Positions 17,591 to 27,882 are shown, numbered from the stretch's first letter. The stretch is DNA of 29,964 bases from Selaginella moellendorffii (GCF_000143415.4 NW_003314304.1:1203846-1233809); one strand, 5' to 3'. Made by a program: numbers and translations. The notes: a model not told the origin generated them from the letters alone.

Positions 17591-18145
17591 AGCTTTATGA
17601 CTGGGAAGAACTTTTTGAAATCCTTTGCTGGAGGCAGTTCTTTGATTACACTCTTTGGGCATGTTGGTGGTGGAATTTAAGGAACCTTTGAGTCAATTGG
17701 AGGAGGTGAATGAGGCTTGATAGGAGCCTTTGTCTTAGAAATCCTGTAGTGTTTATGAGTTTGTTTTTATTTTTTTATTTTTTTAATTTATAAATTCTTT
17801 GTTTTCTTGGAGTTTTAAACTTGTGTTCTTGCAGGTGATTACCGACAACGTTGGAGACAATGTTGGAGGCAATGTTGGAGATATAGCCAGAATGGGATTG
17901 GATCTTTTTGGCTCATTTAACAAGTCTTCCTGTGCTAATCTGGTAGTTTCATCAATGTCATCTTTTGGTACTGAGTTTGATTTTGTAGCAATGAATCATA
18001 CTTGCGTCCGAACATTCGAATGCAACCGGATTCGAATGGGTATCGAACGTTGAATACCTGTTTAGCTGTTTTCAGTTTTAATATAATTAAAAAAATAGTT
18101 TACTGTTACTAAACAAAGTTTAACATAATATAATACAGGTTTAAT

Positions 18146-18310
18146 CTAATCTTCATCCTCCGAATCTAGAACATCATCACCACTAGCGCCGTCGTCATCA
18201 GGTTGTTGAAGAGGTTCTTCAATAACCTCCTGAAGTGCAAGGATCCTTTGCCACTGAGGCTCAAGGTTATCAAGATCATGCTCGATAAGCCTCAAACTCC
18301 CGGACTCGAT
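18146..18310 (-). pseudogene. Acidic C-terminal tail of a protein, inside the hAT-like insertion
   Basis: A 54-codon minus-strand frame runs from just after a TAG to a TAG at 18148-18146. It reads as a helix-like stretch (RLIEHDLDNLEPQWQRI) and then ends in an acidic tail (QPDDDGASGDDVLDSEDED). Acidic tails after the dimerisation domain are common in plant hAT transposases, so this is probably the last part of one, left in a deletion derivative. No catalytic domain remains. Confidence 0.5.
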
Positions 18311-18327
18311 CTAATGTAAACTTGCCG

Positions 18328-18354
18328 GTGTAAGTATTCGAGCAATACTTACAC
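18328..18354. repeat. Perfect 11-bp hairpin inside the hAT-like insertion
   Basis: GTGTAAGTATT (18328-18338) pairs with AATACTTACAC (18344-18354) across a 5-nt loop. It lies just beyond the upstream end of the acidic ORF. Confidence 0.8.
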
Positions 18355-19009
18355 TTCCATGGACTCACGCCATGGCTTGTCTTGGATGTCGCCCTCAGTT
18401 TTAGAACATGAGCCCAGTTCTAGCATGGCTGCCTTCCTCCCCCCATCCCGGACTTACCTCAGCGCTTCCGGATCCCGCAGACCCTAATTTTACATGAACC
18501 CTAATCCTAAGTAAAAGAAAGCATATTCTTTACGGTTTTTTTATAAATATTCTTGGTGTTTAAATGCCGTATTATACGTGCATTTTAAAAGGTATTTTTT
18601 TATTAATCGTACCTGTTCGAATGCAAGTATGCAATGAATTTTCTGCTTTTGATCAGTGCAATGGGAATTCTTATTTGCTTAATCACTGCTTTATTTACCA
18701 CAAGCTTCTTGGTCATCAAATCAGTGAAAGAGATTGAGCTAACTCTGAAGAAGAAGCTCATAATCTCAACACTGCTTATGACTGTTTAAATCAGCATGAT
18801 CTGCTTTTTGGCTCTTCCGAAAACATTCACTATAACTGTAATTGTTCATGAGCCCAAGCTTGTCAAGAACTGGTAAGCCGTCCAGTATTAGCTTCATCAA
18901 ATCTTGCTTTGATTTTCTACAAGCATATGTTTTTCTCAGTAGGATCCGGACTCTGGGCTGGACTGATTATTGGATATGTCACAGAATTTTATACCTCAAA
19001 TGCTTATAA

Positions 19010-20300
19010 GTAATATTTTCTAATGTCTTGTACATCATCATCCCATGTTTTACCTAGTATGGGCCCTTGCCCTTATCATCACCATGATAAGCTCATGAAT
19101 CTCCAGGCTCACCCCAGTTATTGCAGGCTCCCTTAGCCACTCTATCCACATCTCATTCCATACATTACCACAAGTTTCTTCCAACTAATCATCCAGCCAT
19201 TGTCACCGAAAGTTGAACTTTCTATAATATTTGTCTTGCCCAGTTTTAGATTATCTCAAAATTGAACATTGCCAAGGTGTTCAACCACCTTAGTTGTTTG
19301 TTATAGAGCTTCGCTTAGTCAAGGAAAATATTATAATGTGACATGGTACGTATATACCTTGTCATTGGGTTAACTGTTATGCTTGTCAAACTCCTGAAAG
19401 TTCAAAAGAAGCAAAAAACTAGATGAGAAATTGCTAAGGCAACTATGACTTAGCACTGTGATGTTTGTGTGATGTCGAAGGCTGCTTAGTGACAAGCTTG
19501 GTGGATGAGAAAAAAATTGCACTAGTTGGACTTACGGTTGATAATGTTTGAGTGTTGGCAGGGTTAGAATTTAGAGCAATAAACGTGATAGGGTTACTCG
19601 CGTAAATCCGAGTCAAATGAAATATAACATCATATTTTCTTCCCATATTAAATCGAAGTCCCGAATGTTGATGTGTCAGGAGTGCTGATGAACCAGGAGA
19701 GGTGATGTGTCAACACCATTAAGACCTGAAAAAAATCATAAATAAAGCAAATATATATCATAGCCTAAAACGTACGTTCCATATAACCTAGGTGGGATGT
19801 TCTATGGAAAGTAACAAAAAAAAGTATATGAGCAAGGAGTTGTTAATGCAAAACTTGAAGCTAGTCTCCTATTTGTACTCAAAGCTCACATAAATTCTAG
19901 CTACCCCGAGGTCACACAGTCACTTTGCCTTTATTTTTCAATATTACTCGTACTGCTCAGGTACACCAAAGTGCTCAAGGCCCTGACCCCAACACTTAGT
20001 ATTTTCAGGTTAGCAGTTGTGTTTTCTGGAAAGTTGAAAAAACTTCACTAGGGAGTTAGATGAATACTTTGTTCCGTTTGCTCAACCTGCCCCTTTTTAT
20101 ATAAGGTAAGATCAAAGTGAGCTGTATAACACTTAGTATCAGAGCGTTTGTTACAGCGAATCAATTGCATTTCTCTTATGAACAATGACTTTGGAATTTT
20201 CGGATTAATTTGGAAAGTGTAACCCGTTGTGCAGTAGCGTATCTTGGACGTTTAATGAGCAGAGGAAAAGCTCTAGGAGTAACATCAAATTAAAGGATCA
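19010..20300. other. AT-rich DNA, no gene seen
   Basis: Further pyrophosphatase exons were looked for downstream of 19009 and not found. The only frame of note, 19443-19646 on the minus strand (67 codons), has no recognisable features. No tRNA or repeat was recognised. Confidence 0.5.
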
Positions 20301-20309
20301 CAGTTGAGG

Positions 20310-20429
20310 ATGTCAATTGAGAATGAAGATCCATACGCTCTGCAAATTTGTTTACGTAGTCTAATAACCCAAGGGACTGCTGAAGAGCTTGCAACTCTAC
20401 TTGTAGGTGTAATCCCAACCAATGCTTGA
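20310..20429 (+). other. Possible exon fragment, unidentified
   Basis: From ATG 20310 the frame gives a coding-like segment (DPYALQICLRSLITQG, then AEELATLLVG) to a stop at 20427-20429. A TAG|GTGTAA donor-like site follows codon 32 (after 20406), and a CACAG acceptor-like site lies just upstream at 20298-20302. The composition is helical. A second short stretch with KENLIFIGVYVDLSEFS ends at a TTTTCAG|GTAAGT site at 20581. No family is recognised; chance is possible. Confidence 0.25.
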
Positions 20430-20619
20430 GCTTCATCAATGCAACTGACTAACATATTCTTGTGTGGAAGATTTTGTACGCTGGTTACCATCACGCCTTT
20501 TTGTGCACTTGCAGTTAGGTTGACAGCTTAAGGAAAACTTGATTTTCATTGGAGTTTATGTAGATCTTTCTGAGTTTTCAGGTAAGTGCAAGATGCTTTT
20601 TTGATATGTTCACCAAAAA

Positions 20620-20757
20620 ATAACCAGGGCGTTTAGGGCAGCACCGGTTTTGTCGGCCAGGAATCAAGATGCAGGAATTGAGTAGCGCTTTATATGGACG
20701 CGGGCAGACAAGCAGCAGCCACCCGCGGCAGCGAGATGACCTCTGTTCTCCTCTAAA
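20620..20757. other. GC-rich island in AT-rich DNA
   Basis: This short tract is distinctly GC-rich, with CACCCGCGGCAGCGAG and GGACGCGGGC. On the minus strand it includes a TATAAA-like CCATATAAAGCG (about 20694-20683). It could be a small promoter or an insertion; a 60-codon minus-strand frame across it has no recognised domain. Confidence 0.25.
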
Positions 20758-21180
20758 CAAACTTGAAAATTGTATTCTTTAATCTTGACCGTTCATCATT
20801 CATCAATTGATCATAAACTCGTCATCTTTGAAAATCTGCATCTTAGCTCCAAACCACCTGTTCTTTAGCTTGATTAGAAGTTTTTGAATTGGTCTTTAAT
20901 TTATTTGTTAGAGATATTGTTCAGTTTTTGATCATGTGCTCACCATTCCTTCTGAACTCTGTGTCAATCCGTAAAGTTGATTGGAAATTTAATAACTTAT
21001 ATTTGAACTGTGATTGCTTTAATGTTGAGCTCATCTGAAAGATCTTCATCTTAGTTTTTTGCTGTATACTCTTGCACTCCAGTTTGACATTCCAGCCATG
21101 AGTTATGACTTATGCACCATTAAGTCATTTATTTGACTTCGAACAACATGTTTTCTGGCTGTTTTTGATGTCTTTGCAAT

Positions 21181-21417
21181 TTGCACCACCAAAATCCTCT
21201 CAACATTAAAGAGCAACATGAATCTGTCAATGAAATCCGTATACATTTAGATCAATCAAATCACTTTGGAATCTTCCAAGAGATAAATTGGGATGTAGAA
21301 GAAATCACTAACTCTCTCCAATTCCATGATCTGTGTGTAGACGAAATCTCTAATCAGTTAGATTGTGCACTCATATTCCAATTAGCCAACAGGGTAATGG
21401 TATATTTAATTCTTTAG
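21181..21417 (+). other. Possible exon, unidentified acidic protein segment
   Basis: The frame lacks an ATG but gives about 70 residues with balanced composition, for example HFGIFQEINWDVEEITNSL and CALIFQLANR. It ends at an AGG|GTAATG donor-like site (GT at 21394). No domain is recognised. With the fragments at 20310 and 22180 it might be part of one decayed host gene, but this rests only on strand and splice-like signals. Confidence 0.28.
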
Positions 21418-21840
21418 GAATATTGTTTTTCATTGCATTGTGGATGTCAAGATGCATTGATTTCCTCAAGGGATATTGAAGATCATCACCTTTTTGATAC
21501 AGGAACAGGGTATGGTTATTAATATTTATGATTTTCATCATTCTTGATCCGACTAGTGAAAACTGATAGCTGTTGTTTCAAGTGTGGTTATTAAATACTA
21601 GATAATCTGTGAGTGTGATAGCAGTAGCTCCATCTAATTAATTGACCATTTTCTCCAGTAATCGTATTCTGTTCTTACTCGAGTAAATGAGTTCAGCAAA
21701 GATCAATTTATTTAATATTAATGACATCTAAAATGTTAAATGGCAAAAATGGTTTAACAGATTTACCAAAGGAATCTAAAATGTAAAAACACCTAAACAA
21801 AAAAAGAACTTTGCCCAGCATTTCTTTGTCAGAGTTTAGA

Positions 21841-22091
21841 ATAGAATATTCATGAAATATTTTAAAATATTCTGTCTCTGAAAACTCATGTTTAGGGCAA
21901 AAAATTTCAAAATCTTAAAAAGAGAATGCTGTAATACATTCCTTCCTCCAGAATGGTGCAAACTTTTACACCAGTTGTGCTGGAAGAAAAATCCTGCCAC
22001 TTGAATGGTGCGGGTTTTGTTTATTAGTTTTTTTAAAGTATAATTTTTGAAAAGGGACATCCCTACAAAAAAACACAAATAGAATATTCAT
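21841..22091. mobile_element. 225-bp insertion flanked by a 13-bp direct repeat
   Basis: ATAGAATATTCAT occurs at 21841-21853 and 22079-22091. The sequence between them ends in an A-rich run (CTACAAAAAAACACAA), as at the 3' end of a SINE or other retroposed element. No A or B box of a tRNA-derived SINE was recognised. The repeats are AT-rich and partly palindromic, so a chance match is not excluded. Confidence 0.4.
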
Positions 22092-22179
22092 ATGGATATT
22101 CTTAAGCTCGTTGACCTGCACTTAAATTTCTTCTACTGTTTTATGAGGATTTTTGAATTAGTATGATGATCGCTAGATC

Positions 22180-22360
22180 ATGGCTCTACTCTCTCAAACA
22201 ATATTAATAAATCTTCATCAATTGGAATCACTCTCATTGAATAATTTGAAAAGAAAAATCATTCAAGCATTAGATCAAAACAAGCAAGAATCACTTTGAT
22301 TTACTATCGAGAGAAGATGAAGATGAAGAAATAAGATACAGATTGTTATTAAATTCCCAG
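22180..22360 (+). other. Possible exon with one frameshift, unidentified
   Basis: From ATG 22180 the frame gives a Leu-rich helical segment (LHQLESLSLNNLKRKIIQAL). A shift near 22290-22300 leads to LLSREDEDEEIRYRLLLNSQ, which ends exactly at a CCCAG|GTGAGA donor-like site (22360/22361). The two halves read as one continuous helical protein. No family is recognised. Confidence 0.3.
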
Positions 22361-23319
22361 GTGAGAAATGCCTGTTATCTAACACCATAGATAAGAAAAT
22401 AAGTTAGAACAAGTTCCTTTGTTGAAAACTGGGTGTCGAAGATATTTTTCCCCTTATTATTGCTGTCAATGGTTTCACTTCACTTAGTCAAGCTCCTCTG
22501 AAACAGAAGCTTAGTGTACCTTAGTTGCACGAAGACGATTTGCGTTATTAGTCTCCCCCTTTCCGATTCAAACAGGGCAAAAGATCTTTGTGGACATAAG
22601 ATGAGTGCTTGTGTTTAGGAGATTTAGGCATTCAGCAGCAACCAGAACGAGGCCCTTTATCATACCTGCTACTTCCAAAACCTTATGCACCATATCCCTT
22701 CCTCCTCACCTTTGCTCTCGTGGGGTTGTTTCTATCAAATCGTTTTCTTTGTAGTTGTCCTTATATATCATTGTTATGAATGTTTCAAATTTGCACACTA
22801 TGTCTCACAAATGTTTTTAAATTAATATATTCTGAAAAGGTAACGTGTCCACCTCAGGAGATTATTTAATTGGGTTGGGATGCTGAAGTGTCCAGTAGTT
22901 ATGACAACGTGTTTAGGGGGCTCAAGAGGCATCATCTTTTCAGCATTTAATGTTTCTCAGGCATATGACATGATCATTTGGCTGACTGGATTTTCTTCTC
23001 ACTTAATTGGCAAAAATACTGGAGTATACTCCTGAATTTGCAAGGAAACAAAAACCTATTACAAAACACCACTCAAGTTTTCAAGGGAAACTATATTAAA
23101 AGCCTTGAAGTTAAAATTTACCCCTTTGGGTAAGGGACATTTTAGCTTTTATGTATTTCTATACCTCCCCACATGGAAAATGCGGCCCTATACGAACTAA
23201 GAATTATAATTTACTCAGATTTGCTATATTTTAATATTAAGAACAACCAAAAATTATAACTTTTTGTTGGGATTTTTAGTAGAATTGTTATCTAAATTCT
23301 TAAAATCTTATTATTATAC
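22361..23319. other. AT-rich DNA, no gene seen
   Basis: No sustained reading frame, RNA gene or recognisable repeat was seen in this stretch. Confidence 0.5.
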
Positions 23320-24065
23320 ATCACAATGATCTCTTTTGCTTGGGAGCGAACTTGCGAAAATGCTCATCGTCTCCGTTCTGGCGAAGTTTCTGAGCAAGAA
23401 CTTCAGAAACCTCTGAATCGTTAGCCTTGGAAGCATCTTCATTCCGAGCCATGATTGAATCGTTGAGGCTCGCCACCTCTTTCGGGCCTCTTCTAGCAAC
23501 CGCCTCTTGCAATCCTTCAGATCATGGCAGAGTTATTAGCCTCACTGGACGAGGTGTCGCTTGGCAAGAGTGGTGATGCCCGAATTCTGCAGCCTCAAAG
23601 TTTTCGGAGCAGCATTTTTTAATTCATCGGCTCTCTGCTCTCCGACTCTAGTGTCGAGGCCCCCTCGTTCACATCGGCGTGTGCATCAGAGAAGCCGCTC
23701 GCAACATTCTGGGACCTTTTGGTTTCCTCATCTTCTGATGCGCTCTTGCTCTTGCCGGCTAGAATAACTTCATTCGTCGTTTGCACCTTTTCACAGGGGT
23801 TCAAGAGAAGTGTTTTTCTTGGTTTTTGCCAAATGAAGGAACGAACTGCGCCTGTGGGCAAGTGAAACCAGAGTTTGTAAGTTAATTGGCACCAATCCAT
23901 TAGCAAGTCTTGTCCATGGGAAGCCTGTCTTGCTTCTTGCGGGTTATGTTGCTTCTTTTGCAAAAGCCCTGATGCAAAGCGCACTAGCGTTTTCTTTCAA
24001 TCTCAACACAGTGATCTACATACTGGTCAAGAGCCTGCGCAGCCAAAACTCTGTCAATGTCAACC
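23320..24065 (-). pseudogene. Decayed coding region, unidentified
   Basis: Minus-strand frames show coding-like pieces in three frames. The 5' piece near 24065-23990 gives VDIDRVLAAQALDQYVDHC, then ends at a stop. The middle (23984-23619) is a 121-codon frame with a hydrophilic Ser/Glu/Asp-rich end (SASEDEETKRSQNVASGF). The last piece (23512-23321) is a 63-codon charged frame (ASKANDSEVSEVLAQKL). Stops and shifts separate them. It lies divergently next to the SAP-domain gene, about 185 bp apart, so the pair may once have shared a promoter region. No family is recognised. It could be a decayed host gene or a captured fragment. Confidence 0.35.
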
Positions 24066-24249
24066 TATTGATCACAATTTAAGCAATCACACCTGATGTG
24101 AATGCCAAAATTGTGATATCCAACATATTAAAAAGGAAAACCAAATGGGAACAACACACACCCCAAAAGTAAGTTTGTGAGCTCGATAATATTTTAATAT
24201 GTACCCGTTCAATTTAGAAGTTTTAGGGTTCTTAGGGCTGTTGGTCGCG
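24066..24249. promoter_or_regulatory. Region upstream of the SAP-domain gene with nested inverted repeat
   Basis: TCACAATTT near 24071 and AAATTGTGA near 24109 form an outer 9-bp inverted repeat, with an inner TCACA-CCTGA-TGTGA. An AGGGTTCTTAGGGCTG stretch precedes the ATG at 24250. No clear TATA box was identified close to the ATG. The regulatory role is inferred from position. Confidence 0.3.
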
Positions 24250-25884
24250 ATGGGGAAGCGCAAGAGCGTGAGGTGAGTTTGCTATGCGCCGCAACTTGTT
24301 TCCGATGCTCTGCTCTTCAGGAATTGTCTGCGAAGTGCGGTAGGGCTGGATCGGACGGACTGGGACTTGGAACAGGTTAGCGAGGATGAGATCTCGGCGA
24401 TGAAAGGGGCGACGCTCAAAGAAATTCTCAGCGCGCTGGGGCTGCCAAAATCTGGCAGCGGGCACGAGCTCCGGGCACGAGTTCTGGAAGCAAAACGAGC
24501 TTCTGCTACAAACGTGCAGGTGGGCGCGACGAAATCTGTTGTGCTGGAGTCTGCTGTTGTGTCGAATGTCCCTTCTATTGCACCGAAGCAGTCGGATTCT
24601 ACCAGCTTGGCAGCGACGAAGAAAAAGAAGAAGTGGGCTGTGACCGATCCGTTAGAGATTCCGCCAAACTGTTACCACAAAGACGTGTTCCAGGCGTGCT
24701 TTCCACTCGTGGAGATTGTCGAGGTTCCCAAAGGCCGGGAGTTTCCAGTGGCAGTGAACAAGTTTAGTGAACCAGTGCTAGACACAGAGGTGACCAGGGA
24801 AGCAAGAAGGATGTGGACGAGGAGATTCCTGAGCGTCAGTGATGCATACTCTGAGCCCCTCAACGAAAACCAGGCGTTCCCGCTGCACTTTTCGTTTCTG
24901 GAGCCTCTGAAAAAATTCACGAGGCTGTCCCAGGCAGAGTTTACCAAGCACGTCCGTGTGTGTGGGAAGCGGTCACGGGATCACGGGACATCGGGCATGC
25001 CGTCCAAGAGAGGCAAAGTTGATGTAGAGGACAACGCCAGCTTATCCATCCAGATGACGGTCGACCCTGTAAACGAGCTCAATGAAAGTGGCTCCAACAA
25101 CGCAGGCATGGAGATCACGCCAGAAGGGTCAGCAGAGATGACTGGCGACTTGAGGGAAGAGGCGAATGTAGCAACCGGATTCGCAGATGGTCTGATACAT
25201 GTATGCGATGAGCGAGCATTTGAGCGAGTCAAGAAAATGGTGGCGACGGAAGAGAAAAGCGTGGAGGAGCTGTCATCTATGGATCCCGACCGCATTGTGG
25301 CGGTTCTCGAGAGGAAGTTTGTTGAAGACAAGCACAAGTTCAATGCGAGATACCAAGGTGGGTTTTACGCGGCCAAGCACTTACTGGTGAACCTGAAAAA
25401 CGGACACGGGCTGCCTGTGTACGTGCTGGTGATGACTTCTCACACTTGGTCTTACGGGATTCTGGTGGCTGAGGGATACGTGACTGTGGGAAGTGATGGT
25501 AGAGTCACCAAGGAGTCGATGAAGCTGTTCAAGGAGCACCAGGCCGTGACTGGGAAATGTTGGCACAGCTTTGACAACCTGCAGTCGATGCTGGCCAAGG
25601 GAACTGAGTTCTACAGGCGGTGCTATGCTGAGAAGCCGGATGCGATCTACCCCCGAGGAGTGATGCTGGTGGGAAAGTTCTACTTGTGCTCGGAGTGGTA
25701 TCGGCTGCCCAGCGTCACGCACTCGGGCACTGTTGCTGACGATTCATTGCGCTTGTTTGATGGCCTGATGAGGCTTGTGTTGGGTGACGTGGTGCTCGGA
25801 CTGACAGCAGAAGATTTGGCTGAGCGGCGGCGTGTGAGAAAGCAAATGCTTGATGAAAAAGAAAAGGTATGCATGCCTTACTAG
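24250..25884 (+). CDS. SAP-domain protein of unknown function, apparently intact
   Basis: ATG 24250 encodes MGKRKSVR and is followed by a GTGAGT donor. Joining 24272 to 24321 (after CTCTTCAG) removes 48 nt and continues in frame to a TAG at 25884, giving about 528 residues. Without splicing, the frame has a TGA at 24274-24276 and would have to start at ATG 24400. Residues about 37-66 (ATLKEILSALGLPKSGSGHE onward) fit a SAP DNA/RNA-binding motif. KKKKKW and KRSRDHGTSGMPSKRGK look like nuclear localisation signals. The C-terminal half contains conserved-looking, Trp/Tyr-rich segments (TSHTWSYGILVAEGYVT, YLCSEWYRLP) of a domain I do not recognise, then a charged helix. The gene is clearly GC-richer than its flanks. 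An AAAAG|GTATGC donor-like site at 25867 means the coding region could continue in further exons. A nuclear role is inferred. Confidence 0.75.
24273..24320 (+). other. Putative 48-nt intron
   Basis: GTGAGTTTGC at the 5' end and TGCTCTTCAG at the 3' end fit GT-AG splicing. Removal keeps the frame (phase 2) and bypasses a TGA at 24274-24276. At 48 nt it would be very short for a plant intron. Confidence 0.5.
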
Positions 25885-26440
25885 CATTTTAAAAGCCTTG
25901 TAATCTTGTAGTCGACTGTCTTGAGTGGTGTCCTCGGTTGGGCAAGCATTTGATCCCTAATACAGCCAGCACTTAGCAAGAAATAGAAAGCTCCTCAACG
26001 ATGTATTTGGGATCCGTGTGCTGATTCAAGATGCAAAAAGTTTAATATACCCGACCCTCGTAATTTTTGAAGTTATTATATTGGCCCTGGTCAAATATAG
26101 GGCTTAAACAGAATAAACACATGGTTAACACATTAAGCCCTAAACACCAGCCAAATTCTCTCTCCTCGCACGCTCTATCCCCAGATTGTGACTGGGAACA
26201 TTTGAAACAGCTGAATAACCTGCATTTTGCTTACAATCTGTGAAAAAAACAATATGAACTCATTCTTATTATCAGGGTCGAACGCACAATACATATATTT
26301 CTTGTATATATTGCAAGAGTGAGTGTGAGAGAGGGTTGAGGTTAGACTCTCAACAAGGCCATCTGAGGCCCTCACTGCAGCTTTTGGACGTGTTTTCATG
26401 GGAGCTATGAAGCAAAATGGGGAGCATCCTCACAAAGTTT
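25885..26440. other. AT-rich DNA after the SAP-domain gene
   Basis: No gene recognised. It would contain the 3' untranslated region, or a first downstream intron if the gene continues. A 74-codon minus-strand frame (26175-26399) has no recognisable features. Confidence 0.4.
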
Positions 26441-26442
26441 GT

Positions 26443-26719
26443 GATAACGAGCAGCTCTTTCTTTAGACCTCGACCACATCCAGGAGTTTCTCCAGGGTCT
26501 TCCCCACACTAGAGGCCGCAATCTTCAGCTTCAAGCTGCCAACCAGCACCTTGGAGCCCTACATTTTTTCACTCGCCATCAACATTTTGATCTCAAGCAG
26601 GACTGCTCGGTTCTCAGCACTGACTCTTCTGATCAAGCCAGGATCCAGCTGCTCATCATCCACGAGCTCGCAGCTGCGTGCACTGAAATTGACACTTCTG
26701 CCAGTGACCTTTTCCTCGC
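26443..26719 (+). pseudogene. Coding relic, unidentified, cut by an LTR-type insertion
   Basis: One plus-strand frame reads as ordinary protein: LDLDHIQEFLQGLPHTRG, then LGALHFFTRHQHFDLKQ, then ARIQLLIIHELAAACTEID and SASDLFLAV. It has no ATG of its own. A different frame just upstream (near 26350-26465) also looks coding (EALTAAFGRVFMGAMKQNG), so one frameshift probably separates the halves. The sense of the protein is lost at 26720, exactly where the first candidate LTR begins. No domain is recognised. Confidence 0.4.
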
Positions 26720-27092
26720 TGTTAAATGCCTACTTAAGCTAACAGGCTGGTTAATTTTAACTGTGGTTTATGTGGTTTTGACCTAGCAAGTTAAAAGGCC
26801 TTAACATGGTAAAAGGTGTCACGTAGGAAAAGGTCATCAGTTATAAAAGGAATATTGAATAGGGTTCTGGGAGGAAAGACAACAAAAGAGTTTTTCAGTG
26901 GAGAGCAAGAAGAGAGACAGCTCCAGGGTGAGTTCTTGATTGAGCTCTACGATCCGGTGGTGGAGTTGATCTTTATGCTTGTCTTTGATCATTTAATTTA
27001 ACATTGTGGTTATCTTCATCGAGGGGCCTTACAGGGTTAGAACAGGAAATGATGAATCTCCTGGACATAATAATCTTGTGGTGGTTCCCAGG
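26720..27092 (+). repeat. Candidate 5' LTR
   Basis: It begins TGTTAAATGCC and ends near GGTTCCCAGG; the length is about 373 bp. It contains the TATA-like TTATAAAAGG. Divergence from the other copy, including deletions, suggests an old insertion. The 3' boundary is approximate. Confidence 0.6.
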
Positions 27093-27882
27093 GATATAGT
27101 TGAAACATTGAGGAAGGAATGTTATCTCAGTTTATTCTTGGTTGACCAACTTTTGACGGTTCATAACTCCTGTATCCAGTATCTGTTGATTCTTGTTGAG
27201 GTGTCAATGGATTGTTCATGACAAGAGCTATACTTTTGATCAAAGACATGGAATTAATTTTGAATTGGTTCACGAGATATAACTCTTGGAAGCACAGTCA
27301 TCCTGGAATTTGCAAGGACATGACGTGATGGATTATTCCTGGAGACATACATATTCCTGGATTGCAATGTGGGATTTACTAAGGCTTGGATGTTTTATAG
27401 ACATTTTGTAACAGGTCATTTCTGGGGACACACTTATTTATGTTAAATAATATAAATTGAAAATGCCCTTGGTTACTCCCTCAATCATTTTAGTTTTGTG
27501 TTAGAATTTTAGCGGAGCTTCTATACCAACCTGAAAAATCAACATTTCATTTGATCGATATTTATCATGGATCGGATTATTTACTGAGTTGAAGCTGATT
27601 TGACCATGTCTCCTAGTGAATCATACCCAGTTCGATGAAGGTCACTCCTTGAGAAATGGATGTGGTATGTGCAAATTCTTATAGTATGACTCCTGCCAAG
27701 AAAAAATATTTGTGCAGAATGATGATATGGCAGCATGTGTGGCATCACATGGATTAGAGTCCCGACTATGTTGGAGGATGTGCAGTACCGGAGGTTAAGG
27801 ATGGGATGATGATTTGGTCAATGACTCGATTGATGTGCTGAACATGCTTGAGGACAAGGATTCCCTTATTAGGGGAAGGAAC

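Larger units (their letters stand above)
17997..18631 (-). mobile_element. Non-autonomous hAT-like transposon inside a pyrophosphatase exon
   Basis: The 635-bp element starts CATACTTGCGTCCGAACA (17997-18014) and ends TGTTCGAATGCAAGTATG (18614-18631); these 18-bp termini are inverted repeats with 16 of 18 matching. The 8-bp target duplication CAATGAAT is exact on both sides (17989-17996 and 18632-18639). Removing the element and one copy restores the reading frame of the host exon. The 8-bp duplication and CA...TG ends are hallmarks of hAT elements. A short acidic ORF on the minus strand inside it may be the tail of a transposase. Confidence 0.88.
17597..19009 (+). pseudogene. Type II H+-translocating inorganic pyrophosphatase, exon fragments
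   Basis: Four pieces resemble plant type II (AVP2-like) membrane pyrophosphatase. Piece 1 (17597-17680) ends LITLFGHVGGGI before a stop. Piece 2 follows an acceptor (TTCTTGCAG) at 17835 and gives [18 protein letters not shown] then MGLDLFGSF and [10 protein letters not shown], the pyrophosphate-binding loop region. Piece 3 resumes after a 635-bp transposon (18632-18872) with AMGILICLITALFTTSF, KSVKEIELTLKKKLIIS and ALPKTFTI, ending at a GTAAGC donor. Piece 4 (about 18940-19009) gives [20 protein letters not shown] and ends at GTAATA. A TAA lies at 18787-18789. The catalytic loop carries an extra four residues, and the segment normally between VGGGI and the DNVGDNVGD motif is missing. The family pumps protons into endomembrane compartments using pyrophosphate; this copy is dead. 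Confidence 0.85.

Noticed and set aside
24672-25343. Minus-strand ORFs of 91 and 120 codons
   Set aside because: They are shadows of the GC-rich SAP-domain gene on the other strand.
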